Assembly (NCBI RefSeq): GCF_007860125.1
Contig: NZ_SJPW01000004.1
Span: 682,838 to 746,837 of the forward strand
Direction: 5' to 3'
Source: Rubripirellula tenax
GTDB lineage: Bacteria > Planctomycetota > Planctomycetia > Pirellulales > Pirellulaceae
Length of the DNA stretch: 64,000 nt
Shown here: positions 6,113 through 15,463 of the stretch, piece after piece
Layout: each line of letters starts with the position of its first letter
Numbering within the stretch: position 1 is the stretch's first letter
Translations under genes and position numbers: made by a program
The notes under the pieces: generated by a model
The model's database searches: none
Seen by the model: the letters and a program-made list of their open reading frames with translations, nothing else
What the model was told of the DNA's origin: nothing

Positions 6113-8140
6113 ATGACACTCGAATCAGAACCTGTACACCAGTCATCGACGACCACCTGTCCCCTGGACTGCCCTGATGCGTGCAAGTTAGTCGTGACGG
6201 TCCAAGACAACCGGGTCGTCAAGATCGATGGCGCCAAGGACGATCCTTACACGGATGGCTACATCTGCGGAAAAGTTCGCAAATACGCCAACCATGTTTA
6301 TTCCGATCTGCGCCTACGAACTCCCTTGCGCAGAAACGGTCCCAAGGGCCACGGCCAGTTCACACCCATTTCGTGGGACGAAGCTTTTTCGGAGATCGTC
6401 GATCGCATTAAGCAGGATCGTTCACGATTCGGTGCCGAGTCCATTCTTCCGCTTTGCTACGGCGGCTCCAATGGCAAGCTGACGCAAGACGCTCTTGATG
6501 CACGGTTCTTCTATCGCTTAGGGGCATCACGCCTGGCGCGAACGGTTTGTGCCGCACCTTCGGGCGCGGCTTACGATGCGCTCTACGGAAAGATGCCCGG
6601 TGTCTCCTGTCTTGACTATGACGACAGCAACCTGATTGTTATCTGGGGCAACAATCCTCATGCGTCCGGGATTCACCAGGTTCCGCACATTCAAAACGCT
6701 CAGCGGCGAGGAGCCAAGTTGGTCGTCGTTGACCCTAAGGAGACGCAACTAGCATCCACGGCAGACCTGCATCTACCGATCTTCCCCGGTAGCGACTTGG
6801 TCGTCGCACTCGCCATGATTCGTTGGTTGAATCAGGCAGGTTTCGTAGACGGTGAATTCATTCAGCAGCACACAAACGGTTTTGAGCAGTTACTTGGTCG
6901 CGCGGACGAGTGGACGGTTTCCCGAGCAGCTTCCGTGGCTCGCGTGCCGGAGTCTTCACTGGAAGAATTCTTTCAATGGTATGGTGAATCGGATCCCGCC
7001 GTGATCCGCTGCGGCTGGGGCCCAGAACGCAATCGAAATGGCGGAAGTGCCACGGCCGCGATTCTGGCAATCCCAGCCGTTGCGAACAAGTTCAAGCGTT
7101 CGGGTGGTTTCACAATGTCCAATTCTGCAGCTTGGCGTTTGAATCAACATTCAGTAATCAACGCTACACCGCCGCCAACACGCCGCATCAATATGAACTT
7201 GATCGGCGAGACGTTGTTGCACGCGGACAATCCGCCAATCTCGACGCTCTTCGTATACAACTGCAATCCGGTGGCAACGCTTCCCGAGCAAAACAAAGTG
7301 CTCAGCGGTCTGCAGCGGGAAGACTTGTTCACGGTGGTGTTTGATCAAGTTCTTACGGACACGGCGGTCTACGCGGACATCGTCTTGCCTGCGACTACGT
7401 TTCTAGAACACCACGATCTGCGAAGCGGTTACGGCAACACGCGTTTGGGGACTATCAGTCCTGCCATCGATCCCATCGGGCAATCCAAGAGTAACAACGA
7501 AGTCTTCGCAGAACTGCTTGATCGTTTGGAGTTGTCGCAACCAGGTGACGTGACCCGCGACAACGAACTCCTGGAAGCACTACTGGGTCCGCAAGCACAC
7601 CAACAAATTCAGCAATCAGCTGAGCTCATGCCCGATATTGGTTGTCGACCGATTCAAATGGAGGATGTCTTTCCCGCGACGCCCAGCGGCAAAATCGAGC
7701 TCTTTCCAGAGTCGCTTCAGCGCGAGTCCCGGGCCGGGCTTTATCGATACATCGACGATCAACCCAACGGCACCCAATATCCGCTTGCTCTGATCTCACC
7801 AGCAACTCGTCAATTGGTCAACTCATCGTTGGGATATCTGATCGAAAAGCAGGCCGTTGTCACAATGCATGCCTCCGACGCAGCCAAGCGCAACATCTGT
7901 GATGGCCAATCAGTTCGGATTTTCAATGCCAGTGGGGAAGTCATCGTCGACGCTCACGTGACGGAATCGATCGCTCCTGGAGTTGTCAGTCTACCCAAAG
8001 GAATTTGGATGAGGCATTCCAAGAACCATCGAACATCTAACGCTCTTTCGCCCGATACGCTCTCGGACATCGGAGCTGGTGCTTGCTTCAACGACGCTCG
8101 GGTGGAAATTAGCTTAACTTCGGAGAATCAGAACCAATGA
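6113..8140 (+). CDS. Molybdopterin oxidoreductase, BisC/formate-dehydrogenase-like
   Basis: A 675-aa protein (from ATG 6113; an in-frame GTG at 6083 is possible) of the Mo/W-bis-MGD oxidoreductase superfamily. The N-terminus has an iron-sulfur motif CPLDCPDAC and then GYICGKV (Cys 16, 20, 24 and 52), expected to bind a 4Fe-4S cluster. FTPISWDEAF, VIWGNNPHASG and VVVDPKETQLAS are typical cofactor-binding segments. The C-terminal molydop-binding domain covers roughly residues 560-670. No twin-arginine signal is seen, so it should be cytoplasmic. The substrate cannot be read from sequence. It overlaps the next gene by ATGA, suggesting co-translation. Confidence 0.9.
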   Translation: MTLESEPVHQSSTTTCPLDCPDACKLVVTVQDNRVVKIDGAKDDPYTDGYICGKVRKYANHVYSDLRLRTPLRRNGPKGHGQFTPISWDEAFSEIVDRIKQDRSRFGAESILPLCYGGSNGKLTQDALDARFFYRLGASRLARTVCAAPSGAAYDALYGKMPGVSCLDYDDSNLIVIWGNNPHASGIHQVPHIQNAQRRGAKLVVVDPKETQLASTADLHLPIFPGSDLVVALAMIRWLNQAGFVDGEFIQQHTNGFEQLLGRADEWTVSRAASVARVPESSLEEFFQWYGESDPAVIRCGWGPERNRNGGSATAAILAIPAVANKFKRSGGFTMSNSAAWRLNQHSVINATPPPTRRINMNLIGETLLHADNPPISTLFVYNCNPVATLPEQNKVLSGLQREDLFTVVFDQVLTDTAVYADIVLPATTFLEHHDLRSGYGNTRLGTISPAIDPIGQSKSNNEVFAELLDRLELSQPGDVTRDNELLEALLGPQAHQQIQQSAELMPDIGCRPIQMEDVFPATPSGKIELFPESLQRESRAGLYRYIDDQPNGTQYPLALISPATRQLVNSSLGYLIEKQAVVTMHASDAAKRNICDGQSVRIFNASGEVIVDAHVTESIAPGVVSLPKGIWMRHSKNHRTSNALSPDTLSDIGAGACFNDARVEISLTSENQNQ

Positions 8141-8865
8141 TTACTCTCACAGGCTACATCATCGTCTCCGAAGAAGAGATCGCCCAGATCCGCGAAGCGC
8201 TTCCCAAGCACATCGACGCAACGCGAGCGGAATCGGGATGCTTGCGCTTTGACGTCAATGAAAGCGAACACGAGCGGGGGCGGTTTGACGTTTACGAGCA
8301 ATTCAGAGACAGGGAGTCGTTCGAACAACACCAAGCACGCGCAAAAGCTTCCGAGTGGGCTAACATTTCGCGAAACGTTGAACGCCACTACACCGTCAGC
8401 GGCATGCCAAACATTTCTGACGCGACTGCATCCGCATTGCTGAACTCCGTGGCTGCAGCGCGTGATTGGCTGCTGGATCTGGACGATCAAACTGTCCGTC
8501 ATCGGCCGTCGCTTGATCGCTGGTCGATCATCGAAGTCCTTGGGCATCTCGTCGACTCTGCATGCAACAATCACCAGCGATTCGTTCGCGGCCAAGAATC
8601 AGATGAGCTCGTGTTCCCTAAGTACGAACAGAATTCATGGGTATCCAAGGGCTACTATCAACAAAGCGATTGGGTGGATCTAGTCGAGCTGTGGTCCCAT
8701 TACAACCGACACCTAGCACAAGTCATCAAGCACATTCCCGAGTCGCAGCTCGCCACGCCATGCACGATCACGCCCTACGAAACATGCTCGTTGGAATTCA
8801 TCGTCACCGACTACGTCACGCACCTGAACCACCACCTCAATCGCATCCGAGAGCGAGTGGCTTAG
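8137..8865 (+). CDS. ABM-like monooxygenase domain fused to DinB-like domain
   Basis: A 242-aa two-domain protein. Residues 1-92 resemble the dimeric alpha/beta-barrel ABM (antibiotic biosynthesis monooxygenase) fold, with ESGCLRFDVNE and FDVYEQFRDRESFEQHQ. Residues 95-242 resemble the DinB/YfiT four-helix bundle, with candidate metal-binding histidines in EVLGHLVDSACNNHQRF and in THLNHHLNRIRE near the end. Both families are small stress- or thiol-related enzymes of uncertain substrate. The start overlaps the oxidoreductase stop by 4 bp (ATGA), so the two are likely one operon. Confidence 0.82.
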   Translation: MITLTGYIIVSEEEIAQIREALPKHIDATRAESGCLRFDVNESEHERGRFDVYEQFRDRESFEQHQARAKASEWANISRNVERHYTVSGMPNISDATASALLNSVAAARDWLLDLDDQTVRHRPSLDRWSIIEVLGHLVDSACNNHQRFVRGQESDELVFPKYEQNSWVSKGYYQQSDWVDLVELWSHYNRHLAQVIKHIPESQLATPCTITPYETCSLEFIVTDYVTHLNHHLNRIRERVA

Positions 8866-8879
8866 TGCTTTTCTAATTC

Positions 8880-9465
8880 CTTTCGCCATTTACGGTTCAT
8901 GAGTGCTTGAGAAAGGAGCGCCAATGAAGCCACGACGATTCGCTCTGGCTTCTGCACTCTAGAGCGAGCGCGAAGGCATGGTTGTGTCGGCCTTCCAGGC
9001 CTTTGCTGTTCCTTCATTACTCTCGCCGGGGCCTGCGGCCCCGGCAGAGGATGTGCCAGCCCTGCGGGCTTAAGATCGCCTGGCATTACCCAAAGCAAAA
9101 GTGACTCTAAAGCAAGAACGAAGAAGTTGCTCGCGCAAGCCCGAAAGCGATAGTCAATCAAAACCGAAGGCAGCTTCTGCCAAAACCGAAGGCAGCTTCC
9201 GCGCAAGGCCGAAGGAAACTTACGCGCAAGCCCGAAGGGCTGGTACATCCTCTGCCGGTGGTGATAACCACCGGTTTCCAGAGCTGACCGTACACTAAAG
9301 CCCGAAGGGCTGACACACGCCTCACTGCTGGTGACAGCCCCATAACGTGCAGACTGGGCCTCCAAAACGTTTTTGGTTCGCTGTTGCGGCCAGGAATTTC
9401 GCCAGTGATGTTTCTCAGTCGCTGAAATCACTCAGCGAATCATCCTTTTACAAGGAGTCAGAGAA
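8880..9465. repeat. Intergenic REP-like repeat patch
   Basis: About 590 bp with no convincing gene. It holds perfect hairpins at 9025-9045 (GCCGGGGCC, loop TGC, GGCCCCGGC) and 9255-9274 (CCGGTGGT, loop GATA, ACCACCGG). It also holds direct repeats of AAAACCGAAGGCAGCTTC near 9159 and 9180, and AGCCCGAAGGGCTG near 9231 and 9300. The long frames that cross it are translations of these repeats. The pattern fits REP/BIME-type sequences mobilised by the transposase whose remnant lies just downstream. Confidence 0.7.
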
Positions 9466-9585
9466 ATGACGCTTCAACTCAACCATAAAACGTCTGAACG
9501 CTTCTCTGGGTCAGACCTTGTGTGCGGTATTCACGGGTGGTGCGTTCGTGGATCACTCATCGAACGTCCTGCACTGAAGGCCTGA
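9466..9585 (+). CDS. Possible 39-aa peptide or gene remnant
   Basis: ATG at 9466 follows an AAGGAGT ribosome-binding site at good spacing and opens a 39-codon frame (MTLQLNHKTSERFSGSDLV...) that stops at 9585. I do not recognise it. The good ribosome-binding site makes it either a real small protein or the surviving 5' end of a gene cut by the adjacent transposase insertion. Confidence 0.25.
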   Translation: MTLQLNHKTSERFSGSDLVCGIHGWCVRGSLIERPALKA

Positions 9586-9589
9586 TTCG

Positions 9590-9796
9590 ATGCCTCGTCC
9601 TCCACGGATTAGCTTTCCTCGCGCCAACTACGATATTGTCACGCGCGAGAGTAGGCGGCACCGGGTGTTCCACGATCAGGGATAATACAACGCTTCAAAA
9701 AAGAACTTTACAACGAGGTGCAGCGAAGCGAGTGGATTGTGCTGGCGTACTGCTGGTCGCCAAATTACATTCACGCCTTGCTTTATATCCCCTGAT
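9590..9796 (+). pseudogene. Decayed REP-associated tyrosine transposase (RAYT)
   Basis: The frame from ATG 9590 reads MPRPPRISFPRANYDIVTRE, then SRRHRVFHDQG and a stop. This matches the conserved RAYT opening (M-x-R-P-x-R-I, then a YHVTSRG-like strand). After a frame change it continues KKELYNEVQRSEWIVLAYC and WSPNYIHALL, corresponding to the 'AYCLMPNHYHLL' block of the Y1 transposase domain, with both HxH histidines altered. The rest of the gene is gone. RAYTs mobilise REP hairpins, and such hairpins lie immediately upstream. Confidence 0.72.
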
Positions 9797-9891
9797 GCCG
9801 AACGTTGTTCGGGGGCATCACAATCGGCAATTGAGTCCTGAAAATCGCGAAAGATCTACCCGATGGATCAGACGTGGGTGGATAGCCCGCA

Positions 9892-10842
9892 TCATTTGGG
9901 AGTGCCGATCATCAGCAATCTTTTTCCGTCAGGCGACCACGCGGCTCCTTCGATCCACCGAAAATCCGGTTGTTTGGCCAGTAGTTCTGGCTCAGCTTTG
10001 CCGTTTGAAGCCAGAGTGTAAAACTGTGGTTTACCTGCCGACTTGTTGGCCATGGAAAAGATCAGTGATCCGTCGGGATGCCAAGTGATTTGATCGCTGG
10101 TCTTTCCTGAGTAACAGACCTCAAATCCGTGATCAGATCCGTTCACATTCACAGTGGCGACTTCGTATTGTGCGTCGTCGTCAGTAGCATTGGCTTTCGG
10201 CTCGCGTAAGGATCCCTTGAAAGCCAGCGACTTGCTGTCTCGTGACCAATCGAACGACCAGAAGATGGTGCTATATCGATTGGCACGGTCACCATGGAGG
10301 AGCAGACGCACCTCTTTCCTTTCTGCGGGATCGTACAAGACAAAGTTTGCGCCACGAGTGTAGGCAATCCATTTTCCGTTGGGTGACCAGCGGGGTGACC
10401 ATCCCCTTGGATCGATGCATTCTTTTCCCGAACCATCAGCATTCATCAGCCAAACTCCGTGATTGGGCGAGTAGCGTGAAAAACAGATCCTGGAAGCGTC
10501 ATGCGAAAAACTCGGCATCGCTCCGTCGCCCAAATCAGCCCACTCCTTACCGTCGATGTCTGTCAAGAACACGTGGCATTCGCGAAACGTCTCGCCCGTC
10601 AGGGAACGGAATGAATCAAACCCAATCCGCGTGCCATCAGGTGACCAGACAGCAGAGCCTTGTCGGTCATACTCCGAATCCGCTTGCATCAGCACATCAG
10701 CTTTCGAAGCCCCCGTGTCCATGATGTAGACGAGCTTCTTCGGCATTCGATCCTGTGCCTCACTCGCTCCGACCATCGAAACTAGGAATGTCGTGAGTAC
10801 GACGGAAATGACATGGATATTGAAATGGCTGAGACTCATCAT
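9892..10842 (-). CDS. Exported TolB-like beta-propeller protein
   Basis: A 316-aa protein with an N-terminal signal-like hydrophobic segment (about residues 10-26, ending GASEAQ). It has repeated WD40-like/TolB blades marked by AVWSPDGTRIGFD, PRWSPNGKWIAYT, FDWSRDSKSLAFKG, ITWHPDGSLIFS and AAWSPDGKRLLMIG. Such propellers bind proteins or peptides in the periplasm; no catalytic site is evident. It lies 6 bp downstream of the prenyltransferase-repeat gene on the same strand, so the two are probably co-transcribed. A clear paralog at 30049-31053 sits at the far end of the neighbouring operon. Confidence 0.85.
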   Translation of the reverse strand: MMSLSHFNIHVISVVLTTFLVSMVGASEAQDRMPKKLVYIMDTGASKADVLMQADSEYDRQGSAVWSPDGTRIGFDSFRSLTGETFRECHVFLTDIDGKEWADLGDGAMPSFSHDASRICFSRYSPNHGVWLMNADGSGKECIDPRGWSPRWSPNGKWIAYTRGANFVLYDPAERKEVRLLLHGDRANRYSTIFWSFDWSRDSKSLAFKGSLREPKANATDDDAQYEVATVNVNGSDHGFEVCYSGKTSDQITWHPDGSLIFSMANKSAGKPQFYTLASNGKAEPELLAKQPDFRWIEGAAWSPDGKRLLMIGTPK

Positions 10843-10848
10843 TCGCCT

Positions 10849-12063
10849 TTATCGTTGGTAGATAGGAAGCAGTTGATACGGAGGCGTGAGCGCCAGGATC
10901 GCCATCGCGGTGGAGTACGTATCGCTGTACTCCCGATTGTGATGGTCTTCGTCCCAGTTGCCTCGCGCGTGTTGATGGGCGACGAGCGTCTCAGCAAGTG
11001 GCACGTACGTTTTCGACCAGTACTCACCACCGAGTTGGTAGGCCGCTTGGCTGCAATAGTACGCCGCATAGAAATAGCGGTCATGTTGCCGTGATTGGTT
11101 GTATCGAGTGAATTCCTGACGCAAGAGCCAAGCACCCGACTGACGTTCAATTCGATCGTCGTAGTTTCCTGTCAAAAACAGACACAGCACACCAGCACCG
11201 GTCATACCGCGAGTGATCTGTTCGCTGCGATGAGTGGCGTACTGAAAACCTCCGGTTGGTTCGTCAAAACACATTCGAACATAGTTGATGGCTTGATCGA
11301 TCGATTCTTTGGGAAAATCGAAGCCAGCATTGTGTGCAGAACGCATGAACATAATTTGCCAGCTCGTGACCGACAGATCCGACTGTGGTTGGCTAATAGG
11401 AACTTGTTTGATGTACCGCCATCCGCCTCGATCGAGATGTTCGTTGGCGCGAATCGGGCGTCGTTGATTCTCAGTGGCAAAAGCCAACGCTTTCTCAATC
11501 GCTGTTTCGATCCTTGCCGATCGCGTCGCGTCGGTCATGCCATAGACTTCGCCGAGCACCGTCCCGCAAATACCATGGTTGTACAATGCCAACTGCCCAG
11601 CCTTGTGGTCTTCCGGTCCTGTCAAGCTAACGCGTTCCAGCGTAAATAGTCCGTTTTCGATTTGGGTCGATAAGACATAGTCGATGGCGCGATTGAGTGA
11701 GTCACCGAGCGGGCCATCACCGGGTTCGTGTCCGGCTGACAAGGCTGCCATCACATAAAGCGCTGTCACTGCAGGCTTGGCTATTTCCATGGAAGGTATC
11801 GAGCCATCCGACTGCTGCCTTGAATGAAGGTAGTCCAGTGCACGATCGACAGAACGATCAATCGCAGCCCACTGGTGCTCGCTCACGACACTCAAGTCAG
11901 GCGGATTGTGGTGAGCGGACTGCGAATCAATCGACGCTTTAGCTGCGTTAGGCTCTTGAGCATTGGACGCCCCGACCGGAGGCCCGATGATGAGTCCCAG
12001 AACTAGGATCGAAATCACTCTCTTCGTAATCTCATCCAGCCGAAAGCGAGAAATTTCGTGCAT
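10849..12063 (-). CDS. Exported prenyltransferase/squalene-cyclase-repeat protein
   Basis: A 404-aa protein when started at ATG 12063, which follows an AGGAA ribosome-binding site and gives a signal peptide (KRVISILVLGLIIGPPVGA). The mature part has the alpha/alpha-toroid repeat pattern of prenyltransferases and squalene cyclases: ALDYLHSRQQSDGSIPS, AIDYVLSTQIENGLFTL, ALAFATENQRR, GGWRYIKQVP, QAINYVRMC, GGFQYA, RGMTGAGVLCL and NWDEDHHNREYSDTYSTAMA. Planctomycetes carry many such proteins of unknown substrate. No cyclase DxDD motif is apparent, so enzymatic activity is doubtful. It is divergent from the sigma-factor operon. Confidence 0.83.
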   Translation of the reverse strand: MHEISRFRLDEITKRVISILVLGLIIGPPVGASNAQEPNAAKASIDSQSAHHNPPDLSVVSEHQWAAIDRSVDRALDYLHSRQQSDGSIPSMEIAKPAVTALYVMAALSAGHEPGDGPLGDSLNRAIDYVLSTQIENGLFTLERVSLTGPEDHKAGQLALYNHGICGTVLGEVYGMTDATRSARIETAIEKALAFATENQRRPIRANEHLDRGGWRYIKQVPISQPQSDLSVTSWQIMFMRSAHNAGFDFPKESIDQAINYVRMCFDEPTGGFQYATHRSEQITRGMTGAGVLCLFLTGNYDDRIERQSGAWLLRQEFTRYNQSRQHDRYFYAAYYCSQAAYQLGGEYWSKTYVPLAETLVAHQHARGNWDEDHHNREYSDTYSTAMAILALTPPYQLLPIYQR

Positions 12064-12213
12064 CGTTATTCCTGTTGGACACGGAGTTGCTTGAACGTTC
12101 CATGGATTATGGGTTCCGGCAATACGGGCCAACAAGCGTAAAACGCAAAAAAAGATGTTTCTCAATTTCTTAGATTTTCATCGAGCGCTCAATGATCTGT
12201 TACCCTACTAGGC
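12064..12213. promoter_or_regulatory. Divergent intergenic control region
   Basis: 150 bp between the minus-strand prenyltransferase-repeat/TolB-like pair and the plus-strand sigma-factor operon. Both transcription units must start here or slightly upstream. I could not assign -35/-10 boxes with confidence. The encoded sigma factor may recognise its own promoter here (inference). Confidence 0.5.
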
Positions 12214-12921
12214 TTGCGGCTGAAGCTCCAAAGCGAGAAACGTAAATTGACCACCGCCCCTCCTGAAATCCTGAACGAGATCGTTGCGAGAGCAAAGCGC
12301 GGCGATCGAGAAGCGATTGGTCAACTTTATGAGTTGCTCAAGACATCGGTGTGGCATTGGGCCTTTCAATCGCTCGGCGATGAGTCGTTGACGGAAGAAG
12401 TGGTGGGTGATTCATTCATTGCTTTGATCAGTCAAGCCGACCAACTACCGGACGAGTTTCTGGCGGTGGCTGGTTGGCTACGCACGGTTGCCAAGCGAAA
12501 GGCTTGCAACGTGATTCAACGAGTGACGACCCAGCGTAAAGGCATGCAAGGCCTTGCGAGTGAAGAGACTCATATCAAACAAACGCCTCGAAACGGGGTG
12601 AACTCGTCAAACGACGATGGTGTTCCGGATTCGCTAGAACGAGTTGAAGCAGTGGCAGCCGTAACAGCGGCGATTGATCAGCTATCTCCCGAGTATCAGA
12701 TCGCGATCCAGTGGCGATACCTGGATGAGCTTTCGCTTGAGGAAGTTGGGCAACGGCTCGGTTTGAGTCAGTCGGCAACTAATTCATTGTTATTTCGAGC
12801 GCGGAACAAACTTCGCGAGACTCTTAGTAGGTGCTGGCACGGCGAAGAGCTGTCAGTGCCATCGCCGCCCCTTCAGCAGATTGACCGTGACGTGGCACCA
12901 GCCAAAAGAAGTTCAATATGA
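12214..12921 (+). CDS. ECF-like RNA polymerase sigma factor
   Basis: A 235-aa sigma-70-family protein. Region 2-like helices (ILNEIVARAKRGDREAIGQLY, then TEEVVGDSFIALI and FLAVAGWLRTVAKRKACN) are followed by a linker. Region 4 follows with PEYQIAIQWRYLDELSLEEV and GQRLGLSQSATNSLLFRARN as the helix-turn-helix. The N-terminal start is uncertain; later starts would remove up to about 12 residues. It overlaps the next gene by ATGA. The next protein starts with an anti-sigma-like cytoplasmic region and a transmembrane helix, so this looks like a sigma/anti-sigma pair heading its own operon. Confidence 0.88.
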   Translation: MRLKLQSEKRKLTTAPPEILNEIVARAKRGDREAIGQLYELLKTSVWHWAFQSLGDESLTEEVVGDSFIALISQADQLPDEFLAVAGWLRTVAKRKACNVIQRVTTQRKGMQGLASEETHIKQTPRNGVNSSNDDGVPDSLERVEAVAAVTAAIDQLSPEYQIAIQWRYLDELSLEEVGQRLGLSQSATNSLLFRARNKLRETLSRCWHGEELSVPSPPLQQIDRDVAPAKRSSI

Positions 12922-15455
12922 CAGTTCACGATCCAAGCAGCGGTTTTGATCGCGATGACGCGTCGCTACGAGAGCAACTTCGGTCGGTCGCGGAAACGAT
13001 GCGAATGCCAAGCGATGCAGACCAGCGAATTCGCGAGCGAATGGCGCAGTGCTACAAAGATGCGGAACAACACGCTGTACCCATTAACATTGAAGCGGCG
13101 CGATCCCAACGCCGTGCTCCTGCTTGGCTAGCGTTTGTTGTCGCGGCTAGTGTGATGCTGGCGTTCTTCTTGTTAGTGCCCAGCGGCAAGGCGTACAGTT
13201 TCGAAGCAATGCTCCGCGCCATTCGGGATCAGCCGCTCGTGCGAGCAATGCTAACGCAGGCTTCGGGTGCAGAATCGATCGGCTGGCTGCGGCAGCGGGG
13301 CGGTGTCGTGGTCGCCGTGGAAACACGTGATCGTGTCGTTTGGTGGGACGATGCGCAAAACAAACCCGGTGAATTCTCGCGAACGACGGGTGCCGTCCCC
13401 GCGCCAATGGACTCAGCGTCGACTGACTCACTCAGTGATGACCCGCAGATGATGCTGCTGCAGTTGTTGACGGCGATCCGAAGCCAATCGGGTGATCTAC
13501 ACTGGACCATTCGATCGGAAAGCTGGAAGGAGGTTGGCGATCTTGTTGAGTTGCGAGTTGAATTGGAATTTAATAACCATACCTCCAAGGAAACTACGTA
13601 CGTTTTTGGGATCGATCCCAAGTCGCAAGTGCCTCAGTGGGTGCGAATCGAGTCCAGCGGAATCACCTCCACAGTGCAGCTTCGTTATCCGGATTCAGGA
13701 CCGACTTCGCTGGCATCCTTGGGCGTCAAGCTACCTGCCGTTGAAATGTTGTTACCCAAGTCAGCGGACTCGATTGAGGTGAGTGAGCCTGAATTGATCG
13801 CGTCGTTGCCGACAACGCCCGCCGGCGAAACACCAAGGAGCAAGACTCCGGCTGATGAACCCAACGCATCCGCTGCGCCACTAGGTGACAACTCATCGTC
13901 GAGCCAAGCGAATCCGATGGTGGCCACGCGGCTAGCGGCGCGGCGCTGGCAGTCAACATCGGCCGTCGAAGTGCCCACGCTTACCCAAGACATGGTCTCG
14001 CGAGTGGACCAGCGACTAGAAGAACTGTGGCGTCAACGCTCCGTTGACCCCGTTGACCCTGCGGATTCTTATCAGCTCACGCGGCGTCTGTATCTGGATT
14101 TGACAGGTCGCGTGCCGCGAATTCACGAGATCAAAAGTTCGCTTGATCTTGAGCCGAGTGCATTGGTTGAAGAGTTGCTTGCATCGCGAGAATTCTCGAA
14201 CCACATGGCCACGGTGTGGAGTCGTTTGCTATTGCCCGAAGCTGTCGACTTGAGTCAGTTCGGCGGCGTGGAAGCCTTTAACGCTTGGTTGGCAAATCAG
14301 TTCGCTGACAATGTTGGCTACGACGAAATCGTGCGACAACTATTGCAAGCGGAAGGACGAGTCGGTGAATCGGGGCCGGTGTTGTTTTACACGGCGTTGC
14401 AACTGAAGCCAGACGAGTTGGCTAAGCAAACCGCACGTGTGTTTCTCGGATCCCGAATCGATTGCGCCCAGTGCCACGATCACCCGACGGACGATTGGAC
14501 TCAACAAGATTTCTGGGCTTATGCCGCTTTTTTTGCTCGGATTTCCAGACCCGAGGGACGAATGGAAGCCATGTCACCAGTGCTCCGCGTCCGCGATGTG
14601 CCCCGCGGTGATGTCAAGATTCCCGATACCGAACAAATTGTTCAACCGAGGTTTTTGGGTGGTGAGGCATTTGCCGAGCAACCCGGTGAGGCGCTTCGTC
14701 GTCAAGCATTGTCAAAGTGGATGACCAATTCTCGTCAGTTCTCGCGGGCGACCGTCAATCATGTGTGGACACATTTTTTTGGCGTCGGTTTGGTGGATCC
14801 GGCGGACGATTTTGGTCCCCACAACCCGTCCGTCTCCCCAGAACTATTGGACGAGTTGGCCGAGTTTCTGATTCAGTGCGATTTTGACCTACGCGAATTG
14901 GTTCGTGTGATCACCTCATCTGGCGCCTATCGGCTTGGTAGCGAGAGCGAAGTTCATTCCGCGGATCAACTGCGTTACTACGCTCAGATGAACACCAAGT
15001 GGCTAACGGCAGAACAGCTTTACGATGCGTTGATGACGTCTACTCGCAGTACTCAGAGTTTCGTAGCAACGGACGAAACGATGACATCGATGATGTTTGC
15101 TGATACGAGTCGAGCCGCGTTCATTGAGAAGTTCAAGGCCCCTCGGGGTTCCGCGATCGACTATCAAGCTGGGATTCCGCAGGCCCTTTCGATGATGAAT
15201 GGATTGCTGACGCTCCAGGCCACCGAGGCTGAGTCGAGCGGAATGATGAACGCGTTGTCTGCTCCGTTCTTTACGGATTCCCAGCGAGTAGAAACAATCT
15301 TCATGGCCGTTGTTTCTCGTCCGCCTGCGTCGGAAGAGCTCGACACGATCCTTCCGATGCTCGATTCAGCAGCCAGCGTCGAAGAAAAGCAACAGGTGTT
15401 GAGCGATTTGTTCTGGGCGATTTTGAACACGGCTGAATTCTCTACCAATCATTGA
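12918..15455 (+). CDS. Anti-sigma-like membrane protein fused to DUF1549-DUF1553
   Basis: An 845-aa protein. Residues 1-65 form a short charged cytoplasmic region resembling anti-sigma/zinc-less regulators. Residues 70-88 are one transmembrane helix (LAFVVAASVMLAFFLLVP). Residues 95-280 form an extracytoplasmic domain, then a Ser/Pro-rich linker. DUF1549 follows (RRLYLDLTGRVPRI near 392, CAQCHDHPTDDW near 516) and then DUF1553 (FSRATVNHVWTHFFGVGLV and AEFLIQCDFDLRELVRVI). DUF1549/DUF1553 proteins are planctomycete hallmarks, normally exported and often heme-associated. Fusion to a membrane anchor behind a sigma factor is unusual. It is followed by its usual partner DUF1501. Confidence 0.88.
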   Translation: MTVHDPSSGFDRDDASLREQLRSVAETMRMPSDADQRIRERMAQCYKDAEQHAVPINIEAARSQRRAPAWLAFVVAASVMLAFFLLVPSGKAYSFEAMLRAIRDQPLVRAMLTQASGAESIGWLRQRGGVVVAVETRDRVVWWDDAQNKPGEFSRTTGAVPAPMDSASTDSLSDDPQMMLLQLLTAIRSQSGDLHWTIRSESWKEVGDLVELRVELEFNNHTSKETTYVFGIDPKSQVPQWVRIESSGITSTVQLRYPDSGPTSLASLGVKLPAVEMLLPKSADSIEVSEPELIASLPTTPAGETPRSKTPADEPNASAAPLGDNSSSSQANPMVATRLAARRWQSTSAVEVPTLTQDMVSRVDQRLEELWRQRSVDPVDPADSYQLTRRLYLDLTGRVPRIHEIKSSLDLEPSALVEELLASREFSNHMATVWSRLLLPEAVDLSQFGGVEAFNAWLANQFADNVGYDEIVRQLLQAEGRVGESGPVLFYTALQLKPDELAKQTARVFLGSRIDCAQCHDHPTDDWTQQDFWAYAAFFARISRPEGRMEAMSPVLRVRDVPRGDVKIPDTEQIVQPRFLGGEAFAEQPGEALRRQALSKWMTNSRQFSRATVNHVWTHFFGVGLVDPADDFGPHNPSVSPELLDELAEFLIQCDFDLRELVRVITSSGAYRLGSESEVHSADQLRYYAQMNTKWLTAEQLYDALMTSTRSTQSFVATDETMTSMMFADTSRAAFIEKFKAPRGSAIDYQAGIPQALSMMNGLLTLQATEAESSGMMNALSAPFFTDSQRVETIFMAVVSRPPASEELDTILPMLDSAASVEEKQQVLSDLFWAILNTAEFSTNH

Positions 15456-15463
15456 GTTGCGAA

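Noticed and set aside
8862-9431. 189-aa minus-strand frame
   Set aside because: It reads through hairpins and tandem repeats; the apparent protein is translation of REP-like DNA.
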